A stretch of DNA of 64,000 nucleotides from Pseudoduganella flava (GTDB lineage: Bacteria > Pseudomonadota > Gammaproteobacteria > Burkholderiales > Burkholderiaceae_D): assembly GCF_007830495.1 (NCBI RefSeq), contig NZ_VLKW01000011.1:1-64000 (forward strand). Direction: 5' to 3'. Within the stretch, counting starts at the first letter, position 1, and every line of letters starts with the position of its first letter. The translations under genes and the position numbers were made by a program. Under the pieces are notes generated by a model. That model made no database searches and had not been told where the DNA came from. It saw only the letters and a list, made by a program, of their open reading frames with translations. Shown here piece after piece: positions 36,170 to 45,463 of this stretch.

Positions 36170-36643
36170 TTACATGCCCGGCAGCGGGTTGACCGGCAGC
36201 GGGTTGCGCAGCGAGACGTTGATCGCGTTCCAGCCGCGGATCACGGCGATCGCGAACGACAGCTCGGCGATCTCGTTTTCGCTGAAGTGTTCGCGCAGCT
36301 CGCCCCACGCGGCATCGGTGTCGTCGCGCTGCGGCAGCGCGTTGACGGCGTCCGCCCAGCGCAGCGCTGCCCGTTCGCGCGCGTCGAAGAACGGCGACTC
36401 GCGCCACGCGGCGATGCTGTTCAGGTGCCGCGGGTCGGCGCCCTGGCGGATCAGGTCGCGCCAGTGCATGTCGACGCAGACGCCGCAGCCGTTCACCTGC
36501 GATACGCGCAGGTTCACCAGCTCGACGATGCGTGCGCCCAGTTCGCTCTTCTTGACCGTTTGCGACAGGTTGACCATCGCGTGCAGGCTTTTCGGGGCGA
36601 GGTTCATCAGGGGGATGCGGGCTTCATGGATCGTGCCGGACAT
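36170..36643 (-). CDS. carboxymuconolactone decarboxylase-family (AhpD-like) protein
   Basis: 157 residues. The AhpD core is present: ELVNLRVSQVNGCGVCVDMH, where the CxxC and the following His form the peroxidase/disulphide-reductase site. It probably reduces alkylhydroperoxides or similar stress products. GAAAGGAACC upstream supports the start. It is divergent from the alpha/beta hydrolase gene at 36832 across 188 bp, so the two may share regulation. Confidence 0.93.
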   Translation of the reverse strand: MSGTIHEARIPLMNLAPKSLHAMVNLSQTVKKSELGARIVELVNLRVSQVNGCGVCVDMHWRDLIRQGADPRHLNSIAAWRESPFFDARERAALRWADAVNALPQRDDTDAAWGELREHFSENEIAELSFAIAVIRGWNAINVSLRNPLPVNPLPGM

Positions 36644-36831
36644 GTTGGTTCCTTTCAGGTTGCCGGGAGCGCACCGTGCGCCCCGTTCACAGCATTAGAC
36701 GGCGCTGCCGCCGGCGTTGTGACAGGCCTCCATCTTTTTCGATGGGCCGGGGTCGGACGATCGACCGATACCGCGAAACGGGGCCGGTGCCTACACTGGT
36801 TCCATCGCAACCAACCAACAAGGAACCCGAG

Positions 36832-37596
36832 ATGGCAACCAAAATGAAACTCGCCGCGCTGGCCGCATTGACCACTGCCGCGCTGCTGTCCTCCGGCGTG
36901 CAGGCCGCGCCGGAGCAGCCCGCCGTCGTCATCGTGCACGGCGCCTTCGCCGACGGCTCGGACTGGGCCAAGGTCATTCCGCTGCTGCAGGCGCGCGGCG
37001 TGAAGGTCACGGCGGTGCAGAACGGCCTGGAGTCGCTGGCCGGCGACGTGGCCGCCACCCGCCGCGCGATCGACAACCAGCCGGGCAAGGTCGTGCTGGT
37101 GGGGCATTCGTGGGGCGGCACCGTGATCACGGAAGCGGGCAACCATGACAAGGTCGCGGGCCTCGTCTATGTGGCGGCATTCGCGCCCGATGCCGGCCAG
37201 TCGACCGCCGAAGCGGGCAAGGGCTACCCGACGCCGCCCGGCATTGCGAAGCTCGTCGCGGACAAGCAGGGCTATCTCAGCCTGCCGCCGGACGCGCTGC
37301 GCCAGGACTTCGCGCAGGACGTGCCGGCCGCGCAGGCGGCCGTGATGGCGGCCACCCAGGGTCCGATCCAGGCCAAGGCGTTCGACGAGAAGCCCACCGC
37401 CGCGGCGTGGGCTAGCCGGCCGTCGTGGTACATCGTCAGCAAGAACGACCGGATGATCCAGCCCGACCTGGAACGGGCGATGGCAAAGAAGATCGGCGCG
37501 ACGACGACGGAACTGCCGACCAGCCACGTGCCGCAGCAATCGCGCCCGGCGGACGTGGCAAAGGTGATCCTGGCTGCGGTGGCCGCTGCCCGGTGA
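36832..37596 (+). CDS. exported alpha/beta hydrolase
   Basis: 254 residues with signal peptide MKLAALAALTTAALLSSGVQA. It begins VVIVHGAFADGSDW, has the nucleophile elbow GHSWGG, a late Asp in IVSKNDRMIQPD and the catalytic His in TSHVPQQS. All members of the triad are in place, as in small periplasmic esterases of the EstD type. Substrate unknown. AAGGAACC precedes the start. Confidence 0.9.
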   Translation: MATKMKLAALAALTTAALLSSGVQAAPEQPAVVIVHGAFADGSDWAKVIPLLQARGVKVTAVQNGLESLAGDVAATRRAIDNQPGKVVLVGHSWGGTVITEAGNHDKVAGLVYVAAFAPDAGQSTAEAGKGYPTPPGIAKLVADKQGYLSLPPDALRQDFAQDVPAAQAAVMAATQGPIQAKAFDEKPTAAAWASRPSWYIVSKNDRMIQPDLERAMAKKIGATTTELPTSHVPQQSRPADVAKVILAAVAAAR

Positions 37597-37848
37597 TATG
37601 CACAGAAACTGTGGATAACACTGTGCACCACGGCTGAGCTTGAATGATAAGCCTTTGATATTGTTGAGGTTTCATCGGGCGCCTGGCAATCGTGCAGGAA
37701 ATCGGCAACGGCGTGGCGCGCCAGCCACGCCGTTGCCCCTCCAGCGGCCCCGACAGTGGTAATATTGCCGTGTTGCATTTTTTTCGCCAGCCCCAACCCC
37801 CGTCCTGGCATCACGAGCGTGCGGCGCGCCGCACGCAGCTTATCGTCC
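37597..37848. other. 252-bp gap with a single DnaA-box-like site
   Basis: CTGTGGATAACAC at 37611-37623 contains TGTGGATAA, the complement of a perfect DnaA box. No other box, AT-rich unwinding element or replication gene is near, so an origin is not supported. A CGTGGCG...CGCCACG-type inverted repeat may occur near 37710-37735. No gene seen. Confidence 0.4.
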
Positions 37849-38544
37849 ATGCCAATGTCACCCAACCGATCCCTGCGCCTCGGCGCAACCCTGTTATTGT
37901 CGTTTTCCTCGCTGCCCGCGCTGGCGGGCCGCCCGCTCGTCACGGACGATGCGTCGGTCGTCGCGCCGGGCATGTGCCAGGTCGAGATGTCCGCGCAGCG
38001 CGATCCGGGGCAGGGCTGGTTCATCCCCGCCTGCAACGTGGCCAACGACTGGGAGGTCGGCGCCGGGTTCGGTGGTGTGCGCCATGAAGGCGCCTGGCGG
38101 CGTGCGCTGGCGGTGCATGCGAAGACGCTGTTTCGCCCATTGACGGAAGACGGCTGGGGCGCCGGCGTCACGTTCGCACAGCAGCAGCTGACCGGCTTGA
38201 ACGGGGCGCAGGAAGGCTTGCGGGACCGCTCCGCGACGCTGATCCTCAGCATTCCGATCGCATCATGGGCGATCGTGCATGCGAACGTGGGCGGCATCGA
38301 GCACAGGGCCGCCGGCCACGGCGCGCGCACCTGGGCCACCGCGCTGGAGACGACGCACGGTCATACCGGGCTGTCGCTGGAGACATTCGGCGAGCGGGGC
38401 GCGTACCGCACCTGGCAGGCCGGCTGGCGCTGGAGCGCCGTGCCGGACGTGCTGGACCTCGATGCCGCCTGGGGCGTGCAGCATTGCGACGGCGTGCGCG
38501 CCAACTACGCGGTGCTGGGCCTGACCTGGACGTTCCCCCGCTAG
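37849..38544 (+). CDS. hypothetical exported protein, possibly outer-membrane beta-barrel
   Basis: 231 residues with signal peptide SLRLGATLLLSFSSLPALAG. The mature part begins RPLVTDDASVVAPGMCQVE and shows alternating beta-strand patterns ending in LGLTWTFPR, typical of barrel termini. RPLVTDDA starts are common in a family of putative outer-membrane transporters. No Shine-Dalgarno at the ATG; the Met two codons later is an alternative start. Function unknown. Confidence 0.7.
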   Translation: MPMSPNRSLRLGATLLLSFSSLPALAGRPLVTDDASVVAPGMCQVEMSAQRDPGQGWFIPACNVANDWEVGAGFGGVRHEGAWRRALAVHAKTLFRPLTEDGWGAGVTFAQQQLTGLNGAQEGLRDRSATLILSIPIASWAIVHANVGGIEHRAAGHGARTWATALETTHGHTGLSLETFGERGAYRTWQAGWRWSAVPDVLDLDAAWGVQHCDGVRANYAVLGLTWTFPR

Positions 38545-38555
38545 CGCGTCCGTGC

Positions 38556-39632
38556 TCAGGCGGCCTTGCGCCGCGTGGTGCCGGTGGATTTCGCGGCCGT
38601 CTTCTTCGCGGCCGGCTTCGATGCGGCGGCCTTCGCGGCGCCGCTCTTCGGCGCGGACGTCTTCGCCGTCGCCCGGGCCGTGCCGCTGCTGCGGGCCGAA
38701 CCGGTGCGCGTCGTCGACGTGCGCGGCGCCGCCTTCTTGCTGCGCGGCGGCGCGGCTTCCTCTTCCTCTTCCGTATCGGTGTCGGCGGACGTGTCTTCCT
38801 CGTCCTCGTCGGCCGTGGCCTTGCGGCCCTTGGCGGGTTTCGCCCCGAGCGATTGCTTCAGCAGCGCCACCAGGTCGATGACGTTCGACGACGGTGCCGC
38901 CTCGCCTTCCTTCGACGGCGGCGTGATCGACTTGGTCTGCCCGGCCGCGATCTTCTTCTCGACCAGTTTCAGCACGTCGTCCTTGTACGTGTCGTGGTAC
39001 TGGCCGGGGTCCCACTCGTCCGACATGCCTTCGACGAGGCTCAACGCCATCTGCAGTTCCTTGTCCGAGATGCCGGTGGCCTTCATGCCTTTCGCCGGCA
39101 GATTCAGGCCTTCGGTGTCGCGGATCTCGTCGGCGTAGCGCAACGTGTTCATGATGATGCCGTCCTCGCTGGCCACCAGCGCGCACAGGTGCTGCTTGGT
39201 GCGGATCACCACGGAGGCGACGGCGATCTTGCCGGCGCGGCGCAAGGTCTCGCGCAGCAGCGCGTACACCTTGTCGCCGCCGCGGCCGGGCGCGAGGTAG
39301 TAGGGCGTTTCGTAGAAGGTCAGCGGCACGTCCTCGGCGGGCACGAAGGCGAGGATGTCGATCGTCTGCGTGGCCTTCACGTTGGCACGCTTCAGGTCCT
39401 CGTCCGACAGCACGACGTATTCGCCGGCCGTGTATTCATAGCCCTTGATGATGTTGTCCCAGCTGACCTCCTTGCCGTTGCCCTTGTTGTAGCGCTTGAA
39501 ACCGACGGGCGAGAAGTCGCGCTTGTCGAGCATGGTCAGGTCCAGCTCGTTCTGCTTGACGGCCGAGTACAGCTCGACCGGGATGTGGACCAGGCCGAAA
39601 CTGATGGCGCCTTTCCAGAGCGAGCGGGCCAT
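38556..39632 (-). CDS. ku: Ku DNA end-binding protein
   Basis: 358 residues. The Ku core (about 1-260) begins MARSLWKGAISFGLVHIPVE and has the usual beta-barrel/bridge segments (TFYETPYYLAPGRGG, MALSLVEGMSDEWDPGQYHD). The C-terminal 100 residues are an acidic block (DEDEEDTSADTDTEEEEE) followed by a long Lys/Ala/Thr-rich tail, likely to bind DNA without sequence preference. It recruits LigD, encoded about 5.6 kb away on the other strand. TAGGAG overlaps the stop of the upstream SDR gene (10-bp gap), so the two are probably co-transcribed. Confidence 0.96.
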   Translation of the reverse strand: MARSLWKGAISFGLVHIPVELYSAVKQNELDLTMLDKRDFSPVGFKRYNKGNGKEVSWDNIIKGYEYTAGEYVVLSDEDLKRANVKATQTIDILAFVPAEDVPLTFYETPYYLAPGRGGDKVYALLRETLRRAGKIAVASVVIRTKQHLCALVASEDGIIMNTLRYADEIRDTEGLNLPAKGMKATGISDKELQMALSLVEGMSDEWDPGQYHDTYKDDVLKLVEKKIAAGQTKSITPPSKEGEAAPSSNVIDLVALLKQSLGAKPAKGRKATADEDEEDTSADTDTEEEEEAAPPRSKKAAPRTSTTRTGSARSSGTARATAKTSAPKSGAAKAAASKPAAKKTAAKSTGTTRRKAA

Positions 39633-39642
39633 GGCGCTGCTC

Positions 39643-40641
39643 CTAGCCGACGCTGCCGGTAACGGGCAGCACGATGCCGGTGATGTAGCTCGAGCACACC
39701 GGCGACGCGAGGAACACGTAGGCGGGCGACAGCTCTTCCGGCTGGGCGGGCCGCTTCATGTCCGTGCTCGCGCCGAACTGCGCGATCTTCTCGGGCGTCT
39801 GGTCGGCCGGATTCAGCGGCGTCCACACAGGGCCGGGCGCGACGGCGTTGACGCGGATGCCTTTCTCCAGCACGTTCGACGCGAGCGACATCGTGAACGC
39901 GTGGATCGCACCCTTGGTGGCCGAGTAGTCGAGCAGCTTGGCCGAACCCTGCAGGCCGGTGACGGACCCTGTGTTGATGATCGACGCGCCTTTCTTCAGG
40001 TGCGGCAGCACGGCCTTCGCCATGTGGAAGTAGCCGTAGATATTGGTCTTCATCGTCAGGTCGAAGCGCTCTTCGGTCAGGTCCTCGAGCGAATCGGCGT
40101 GCTCCTGGAACGCCGCGTTGTTGACGAGGACGTCGATCTTGCCGAACGCCTTGATGGTCTCGTCCACGGCATGGCGGCAGAACTGCGGATCGCGCACGTC
40201 GCCGGGGATCAGGATGCAGCGCTGGCCCTCGGCCTCGATGCAGCGTTTGGTCTCGACGGCATCCTCCTGCTCGTCGGACAGGTAGATCAGCGCCACGTCG
40301 GCGCCTTCCCGTGCATACAGCACCGCGACGGCGCGGCCGATGCCGGAGTCGCCGCCGGTGACGATCGCGCTCATCCCCTGCAGCTTGCCGCTGCCCTTGT
40401 AGTCGGGCGCGAGGAAGTGGGGCTTGAGCTCCATGTCCGCCTCGACGCCGGGCTTGGCCAGGTGCTGCTGCGGCAGCGGCGGGCTGGGGAAATCGTGAGT
40501 ACCCGTCTGCACGCCTTGCTCCTGGCCGCCTTGCTGGCCGCCGCCGGACTGGGACTTCGACTGGTCGCGCTGGTCCTGCTGCTGCTGGATGTCGCGCTGC
40601 AGGTTGCCGACGTTCTGTGACTTGTTCTCGGAATTGGACAT
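39643..40641 (-). CDS. short-chain dehydrogenase with Gln-rich N-terminal extension
   Basis: 332 residues. Residues 1-50 are hydrophilic and rich in Gln, Gly and Ser. The Rossmann motif is TGGDSGIG (about 95-102), followed by NNAA and the catalytic Ser and YSATK (about 222-240). It resembles general-stress SDRs of the YghA/YhdF group. AAGGAG precedes the start. It is the first gene of the SDR-ku unit; linkage with Ku suggests a stress or stationary-phase role. Confidence 0.92.
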   Translation of the reverse strand: MSNSENKSQNVGNLQRDIQQQQDQRDQSKSQSGGGQQGGQEQGVQTGTHDFPSPPLPQQHLAKPGVEADMELKPHFLAPDYKGSGKLQGMSAIVTGGDSGIGRAVAVLYAREGADVALIYLSDEQEDAVETKRCIEAEGQRCILIPGDVRDPQFCRHAVDETIKAFGKIDVLVNNAAFQEHADSLEDLTEERFDLTMKTNIYGYFHMAKAVLPHLKKGASIINTGSVTGLQGSAKLLDYSATKGAIHAFTMSLASNVLEKGIRVNAVAPGPVWTPLNPADQTPEKIAQFGASTDMKRPAQPEELSPAYVFLASPVCSSYITGIVLPVTGSVG

Positions 40642-40760
40642 GTCTGTGTTCTCCTTCTATACGAAAAAACAGTATTGACCCACACGCCGGGAACGACCGT
40701 GCGCTCCCTAACAAACAGCGTATCGAAGCGTGCGCGAGCGGGGAATCAAGGTTCCTAACC

Positions 40761-40880
40761 GATGAGCTTGTGTCCCTGGTGCCAGGCACCAGGGACACAA
40801 GCTCATCATATCGGTGGCGGTTGAAGCAATGGCTGAGCCCGTGTCCCCTTAGTGCCAGGCACCAGGGACACAAGCTCATC
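40761..40880. repeat. 47-bp perfect inverted repeat and a partial second copy
   Basis: Positions 40761-40807 form a perfect palindrome around a single central base, built on GTGTCCCTGG/CCAGGGACAC. Positions 40833-40880 repeat its right half with an altered left half. The same GAGCT(C/T)GTGTCC element appears near 60.36-60.49 kb. The 40642-40959 gap holds these and no gene. Confidence 0.85.
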
Positions 40881-40959
40881 AGCTCGGCGGCCTTCCCTAT
40901 GGTGGACAGTTGCTCAGCCATGGTAGGCTTGCGCCTTCGAACGTAAAACAGGTTGACCG

Positions 40960-42615
40960 ATGCTGGAATGGCTGAGGCATTATCGGCGCGCCGCGCTGCC
41001 GGGGGATCTCGGCGCGGGCGTTGTCGTGGCCATGATGATGATCCCGCAGGGGATGGCGTACGCGCTCGTCGCGGGGCTGCCGCCTGTCGCCGGGCTGTAT
41101 GCCAGCATCCTGCCGCCGCTCGTGTATGCGCTGTTCGGCAGCAGCATGACGCAGTCGGTCGGGCCGATGGCCATCGTGTCGCTGATGACGGGTGCGGCGA
41201 TCGCGCCACTGGCCGCCGCCGGCACCGGGCTGCACGCGGTGCTGGCCGCCCAGCTGGCCCTCGTCGCCGGCGCCGTGCTGCTGCTGTGCGGCGTGCTGCG
41301 GCTGGGTTTTCTCGCCAATTTCTTTTCGCGGCCCGTGATGAGCGGCTTCACGGTCGGCTCGTCGCTCGTCATCGCCTGGGGCCAGGTCAAGCCGCTGCTG
41401 GGCGCAGCCCCGCCGCGCTGGCATGCGCCGAGCGCCATGCTGGGACTGGCCTCGCTGGCGCTGCTGGTGCTGGCGCGCGGCCATCTGGCGCCGTTGCTGC
41501 GCCGGCTCGGCGTGCGGCCTGTCGCTGCGGACGTCGTCGCCAAGCTCGCGCCGATGGTCGTGGTGCTGGCGGCAACCGGCGTCGTCGCCGCGTTCGATCT
41601 CGGCGCGCACGGCATCGCGCTGACGGGGCCGGTGCCGTCCGGCCTGCCGCAGCTGAACCTGGCCACGTCGCCCGATCACTGGCGCGCGCTGCTGCAACCG
41701 GGCCTGTTGATCGGGTTCGTCGTCTTCCTGATCAGCATGTCCGCCGCGCAGACGCTGGCGCAGAAACGGGGCGAGAAGCTCGTGTCGAACCGCGAACTGG
41801 TCGGCCTGGGCGCGGCCAATGTGGCCAGCATGGTGTCCGGCGCGTTTCCCGTGACGGGCAGCCTGTCGCGCTCCGCCGTCAACTTCGCGGCCGGCGCGAA
41901 CACGCCGCTGGCCAGCGTCATCTCGGCCGTGCTGCTGGCGCTGGCGCTCGTGCTGCCCACCGGCTGGCTGGCGCTGCTGCCGCTGCCGACGCTGGCCGCG
42001 ACGATCATCGTCGCCGTGCTGGGCATGCTGGAACTCGATACCCTCAAAACGGCCTGGCGCTACGACCGCGGCGACGCGCTGGCGTGGCTCGTCACCTGCA
42101 TCGGCGTGCTGACCCTTGGCGTGGAGGCAGGCGTCATCGTCGGCGTCGTGCTGTCGATGGGCACGTTGATCTGGCGGGCCAGCCGGCCGCATATCGCCGT
42201 GCTGGGCCGGATTCCCGGCACGGAGCACTTCCGCAACGTCGACCGCTATCCGGCCGCCACGTCGGCGGGCCTCCTGATCCTGCGCATCGACGCCAATCTA
42301 TTCTTCGGCAACGTCGAATCCGTCAACGAACGCATCGAGGACGAGCTGCGTGCCCACCCCGGCACGCGCCACCTCGTGCTGAACATGCTGGCCGTCAGTT
42401 CGATCGACACGACGGCGCTGTTCGCCCTCGCCGAACTCAATGCCAGCCTGAAGGCACGCGGCATCGGCCTGCACCTGGCGGAGGTGAAGGGCCCCGTGAT
42501 GGACCGGCTGCGCGACAGCAGCCTGCCGGACCAGCTGGGCGGCCGCATCTTCCTCAGCACGGCGATGGCCGCCGATCACCTGAATTCCACGTCACCAGAA
42601 AAGGACCCCCGATGA
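40960..42615 (+). CDS. SulP-family inorganic anion transporter with STAS domain
   Basis: 551 residues. N-terminal membrane part of about 400 residues starting WLRHYRRAALPGDLGAGVVV, with the family stretch IPQGMAYALVAGLPPVAGLYAS. The cytoplasmic STAS domain (about 430-540) contains LRIDANLFFGN and LNMLAVSSIDTTA. It should import sulphate, bicarbonate or a similar anion. Its TGA overlaps the ATG of the next gene, so the two are translationally coupled. Confidence 0.94.
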   Translation: MLEWLRHYRRAALPGDLGAGVVVAMMMIPQGMAYALVAGLPPVAGLYASILPPLVYALFGSSMTQSVGPMAIVSLMTGAAIAPLAAAGTGLHAVLAAQLALVAGAVLLLCGVLRLGFLANFFSRPVMSGFTVGSSLVIAWGQVKPLLGAAPPRWHAPSAMLGLASLALLVLARGHLAPLLRRLGVRPVAADVVAKLAPMVVVLAATGVVAAFDLGAHGIALTGPVPSGLPQLNLATSPDHWRALLQPGLLIGFVVFLISMSAAQTLAQKRGEKLVSNRELVGLGAANVASMVSGAFPVTGSLSRSAVNFAAGANTPLASVISAVLLALALVLPTGWLALLPLPTLAATIIVAVLGMLELDTLKTAWRYDRGDALAWLVTCIGVLTLGVEAGVIVGVVLSMGTLIWRASRPHIAVLGRIPGTEHFRNVDRYPAATSAGLLILRIDANLFFGNVESVNERIEDELRAHPGTRHLVLNMLAVSSIDTTALFALAELNASLKARGIGLHLAEVKGPVMDRLRDSSLPDQLGGRIFLSTAMAADHLNSTSPEKDPR

Positions 42616-44375
42616 AGAAAGTCAGTGCCGCCTTGCTCGCCTCGCTGGCCGCCGCCTGTGTGCTGCAGGCGCCGCCGTTGTATGCGGCCACGGCCAATCC
42701 GGCCGACGCGCGCCTGCGCACGATTTATGAAACGGAATGGAAGTGGCGTCTGCAGCAGCGCCAGGAAGACGAGGAAGACGACACCAACGGCATCCGCGCC
42801 AACCTGCCGAAGGTGGACGCGGCCACCCAGCTGGCGCGCCAGCGCTACTGGGAAAACGTGCTGAAGCAGCTCGATGGCGTCGCCGCGAACAAGCTGTCGC
42901 CGGCCGAGCAGGTCAACTTCGCCGTGTACCGCTCGCAGGTTGCCGCACTGGTGGCGAACCAGCGCTTCCGCGAGTACGAAAAGCCGCTGAATGCGGATTC
43001 GGCCTTCTGGTCGAACATGACCTACGAGGCCCGCAAGCCGTTCCGCACGAAGAAGGACTACACCAACTACATCGCCCAGCTGAACGACGTGCCGCGCTAT
43101 TTCGGCGAGCAGGTCGTCAATATGCGCGCCGGCCTGGCGCGCGGCTTCACGCCGCCGAAGGTCACGCTGGCGGGCCGCGATGCGTCGCTGAAGGTGGTGG
43201 CCGAGGCCAAGCCGGAAGACACGGCGTTCTACCAGCCGTTCAAGGCGATGCCCGCGACGATTCCGGCGGAAGAGCAGGCGGCCCTGCGCGCCGCCGCGCT
43301 GCAGGCGATCAAGGACAAGGTGATCCCCGCCCACGCGCAACTGCTGGCGTTCATGCGCGACGAATATGTGCCGAAGTCCACCGTCAACCTGGCCGCCGAA
43401 AGCCTGCCGGACGGGAAGGCGTACTACCAGTCGAAGATCGTCGAGTTCACGACGACCGACCTGTCTGCCGACCAGATCCACCAGATTGGCCTGGCGGAGA
43501 TGGCGAAAATCCGCGCCGAGATGGCGCAGGTGATGAAGGAAGTGAAGTTCGACGGCGACCTGCCCGCGTTCCTGACCTTCCTGCGCACCGACCCGCGCTT
43601 CTACGCGAAGACGCCGGAAGAACTGTTGATGCGCGCCGCCTGGATCGCCAAGAAGTTCGACGGCAAGGCCGAGCGCTACTTCGGCCGCCTGCCGCGCAGC
43701 CGCTTCGCGATCATCCCGGTGCCGCCCGAGCAGGCGCCGTACTACACGTCCGGCCGCGGTGGACCGGGCGTCTACCTCGTCAACACGTACAACCTTCCGG
43801 CCCGGGCGCTCTATAGCTTGCCGGCGCTGACCTTGCACGAATCCGCGCCCGGCCATGCGTTCCAGATGCCGGTGGCGCTGGAGCAGAAGGGCCGCCCCGC
43901 CTTCCGCAATGCGTACATCTCGGCGTATGGCGAAGGCTGGGCGCTGTATGCCGAGCGGCTCGGCACCGAGATGGGCATCTATGAAACGCCGTACGAGGTG
44001 TTCGGCATGCTCAGCTACCAGGCATGGCGCGCGTCGCGCCTCGTCGTCGACACGGGCATCCACGCGAAGGGCTGGACCCGCGAACAGGCGCAGCGCTACC
44101 TGATGGAGAACACGGCGCTGTCGCAGCACGAGGTGGAGACGGAAGTGGACCGCTACATCTCGTGGCCGGGCCAGGCCCTGTCGTACTACCTGGGCGAGAT
44201 GGCGATCGTCGAGGCGCGCAAGAAGGCCGAAGCGGCGCTGGGCGACAAGTTCGACATCCGCCCGTTCCACGACACGGTGCTGGAGCTGGGCTCCGTGCCG
44301 CTGCCCGTGCTGAAGGCGCGGATCGACCGCTTTATCGCGGAGGGTGGCAAGGGCCCGTACGGCGCGGAGAGCTGA
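42612..44375 (+). CDS. DUF885 exported metallopeptidase-like protein
   Basis: 587 residues with signal peptide MKKVSAALLASLAAACVLQAPPLYA. DUF885 features include NTYNLPARALYSLPALTLHE, the HESAPGH motif resembling a zinc HExxxGH site, and AYGEGWALYAERLG. Other DUF885 proteins are annotated as X-Pro-type or other peptidases, but activity is mostly unproved. It is coupled to the SulP transporter gene by an ATGA overlap. Confidence 0.9.
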   Translation: MKKVSAALLASLAAACVLQAPPLYAATANPADARLRTIYETEWKWRLQQRQEDEEDDTNGIRANLPKVDAATQLARQRYWENVLKQLDGVAANKLSPAEQVNFAVYRSQVAALVANQRFREYEKPLNADSAFWSNMTYEARKPFRTKKDYTNYIAQLNDVPRYFGEQVVNMRAGLARGFTPPKVTLAGRDASLKVVAEAKPEDTAFYQPFKAMPATIPAEEQAALRAAALQAIKDKVIPAHAQLLAFMRDEYVPKSTVNLAAESLPDGKAYYQSKIVEFTTTDLSADQIHQIGLAEMAKIRAEMAQVMKEVKFDGDLPAFLTFLRTDPRFYAKTPEELLMRAAWIAKKFDGKAERYFGRLPRSRFAIIPVPPEQAPYYTSGRGGPGVYLVNTYNLPARALYSLPALTLHESAPGHAFQMPVALEQKGRPAFRNAYISAYGEGWALYAERLGTEMGIYETPYEVFGMLSYQAWRASRLVVDTGIHAKGWTREQAQRYLMENTALSQHEVETEVDRYISWPGQALSYYLGEMAIVEARKKAEAALGDKFDIRPFHDTVLELGSVPLPVLKARIDRFIAEGGKGPYGAES

Positions 44376-44392
44376 ACGATGGGGTCGCGCGG

Positions 44393-45094
44393 ATGGCCGC
44401 GAACTTCACTTTCTGCGCCACCGGCCTGAAGGACCCGAATTCGGCAGCGGCGCTGTGGGGACATTACACCAAGGGTGGTGCGGGAAAGCGCAGCGAGTCG
44501 GCCACCGGCGCCGATTTCGCGCTGGTCATCCCCGTTGGCAAGCGGTGCCGGGTCGCCATCGTGCAGGCAAAAATCACGGATGGCGGGACGGCGTCGCTGT
44601 ACCAGGAGGGGACGGACAACCACCCGGCCGAGCAGATGGACAAGCTGTACGCGCTCGGCAGGTACTGGATGCGGGAACTCGGCATGGACGAAAAATGCGC
44701 GGGCGACTGGATGCACTATCTGCTCTGGACGAAGACTATTCCTCGCGCGCTGACGCTGAACCAGGCCATGCAGGACAACACCGGCAAGGGTCGCAACGTC
44801 GAGGTGAAGAAGTACGGGTCTTTCGCCACACTGGCGCTGGCTGCCTGCGCTCCCGAGGCATTCGGGGACAAAACCCTGGTGCACAAGGGCTGGCTCGAAC
44901 TGGACATGCGGGAAGCGACGACGCGCTTGCCAGACCTGCTCCCGATCGTCGACGTCGTGCTTGCGGATCAGGGCGGCGGCGGCGCAGCGCTGGCCAAAGC
45001 GCTGTCGAAGCAATCGCTGACAAAGACGCGAAAGGTCGTCGCGGCGGGGAACGTCTCAGTAAAGCCCACCACTGGATTGAAGTACAAGAAGTAA
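44393..45094 (+). CDS. hypothetical protein, 233 residues
   Basis: No family recognised. A soluble alpha-helix-rich protein: FTFCATGLKDPNSAAALWGHY, DNHPAEQMDKLYALGRYWMR and a basic end SVKPTTGLKYKK. The ATG has no clear ribosome binding site; an out-of-frame ATG at 44379 precedes it. The gene starts 18 bp after the DUF885 gene and may be co-transcribed with it. Confidence 0.65.
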   Translation: MAANFTFCATGLKDPNSAAALWGHYTKGGAGKRSESATGADFALVIPVGKRCRVAIVQAKITDGGTASLYQEGTDNHPAEQMDKLYALGRYWMRELGMDEKCAGDWMHYLLWTKTIPRALTLNQAMQDNTGKGRNVEVKKYGSFATLALAACAPEAFGDKTLVHKGWLELDMREATTRLPDLLPIVDVVLADQGGGGAALAKALSKQSLTKTRKVVAAGNVSVKPTTGLKYKK

Positions 45095-45176
45095 CCCGCC
45101 GTGCGTGGGACGCACTACCTGCCCAACGGTCCGGCAAACTTCCCATCCCGTACGGGCGTGCGCCGGCGCGCATCCG

Positions 45177-45202
45177 GCGTTATCATGGTGCTTTGATAAC
45201 GC
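45177..45202. promoter_or_regulatory. perfect 9-bp inverted repeat upstream of a small gene
   Basis: GCGTTATCA and TGATAACGC, separated by 8 bases, lie just before the ribosome binding site ACGGAG of the 45215 gene. Suited to an operator. Confidence 0.5.
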
Positions 45203-45214
45203 TACGGAGCTCCC

Positions 45215-45445
45215 ATGCCGCTTTACCAGATCTGGTACAACGACGCCGACCAGCCACTGGTCGTCAACACCCCTTATCGCCTGCGCGACATCGAAATCGT
45301 CGGCGAAATCCTGCGCAGCGAGCAGCGGCAGAACCGTCAGAGCGCCGATCCGTCCGGCCTGACGGTGCGCGAACTGCTGCGCATTAATGGCTTGCGCAAT
45401 GTGCGCTACACGCTGGACGAAAGCGAACCCACCGACCTGTCGTGA
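45215..45445 (+). CDS. hypothetical small protein, 76 residues
   Basis: ACGGAGCTCCC precedes the ATG. A short soluble protein, MPLYQIWYNDADQPLVVN, with a charged helix (RDIEIVGEILRSEQRQNR) and an ending VRYTLDESEPTDLS. No family recognised. An inverted repeat upstream and the NtrC/sigma-54 region downstream flank it. Confidence 0.7.
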   Translation: MPLYQIWYNDADQPLVVNTPYRLRDIEIVGEILRSEQRQNRQSADPSGLTVRELLRINGLRNVRYTLDESEPTDLS

Positions 45446-45463
45446 GCATCCAGGCGACGCTGC

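Noticed and set aside
37611..37623. Perfect DnaA box, possible replication origin
   Set aside because: Single site with no second box, AT-rich element or replication genes nearby.
40953..44375. 1140-codon frame from the SulP start into the DUF885 gene
   Set aside because: Only its last 587 codons are the true DUF885 gene. The first part is out of frame with SulP; a fusion protein is not supported because the DUF885 gene has its own signal peptide.
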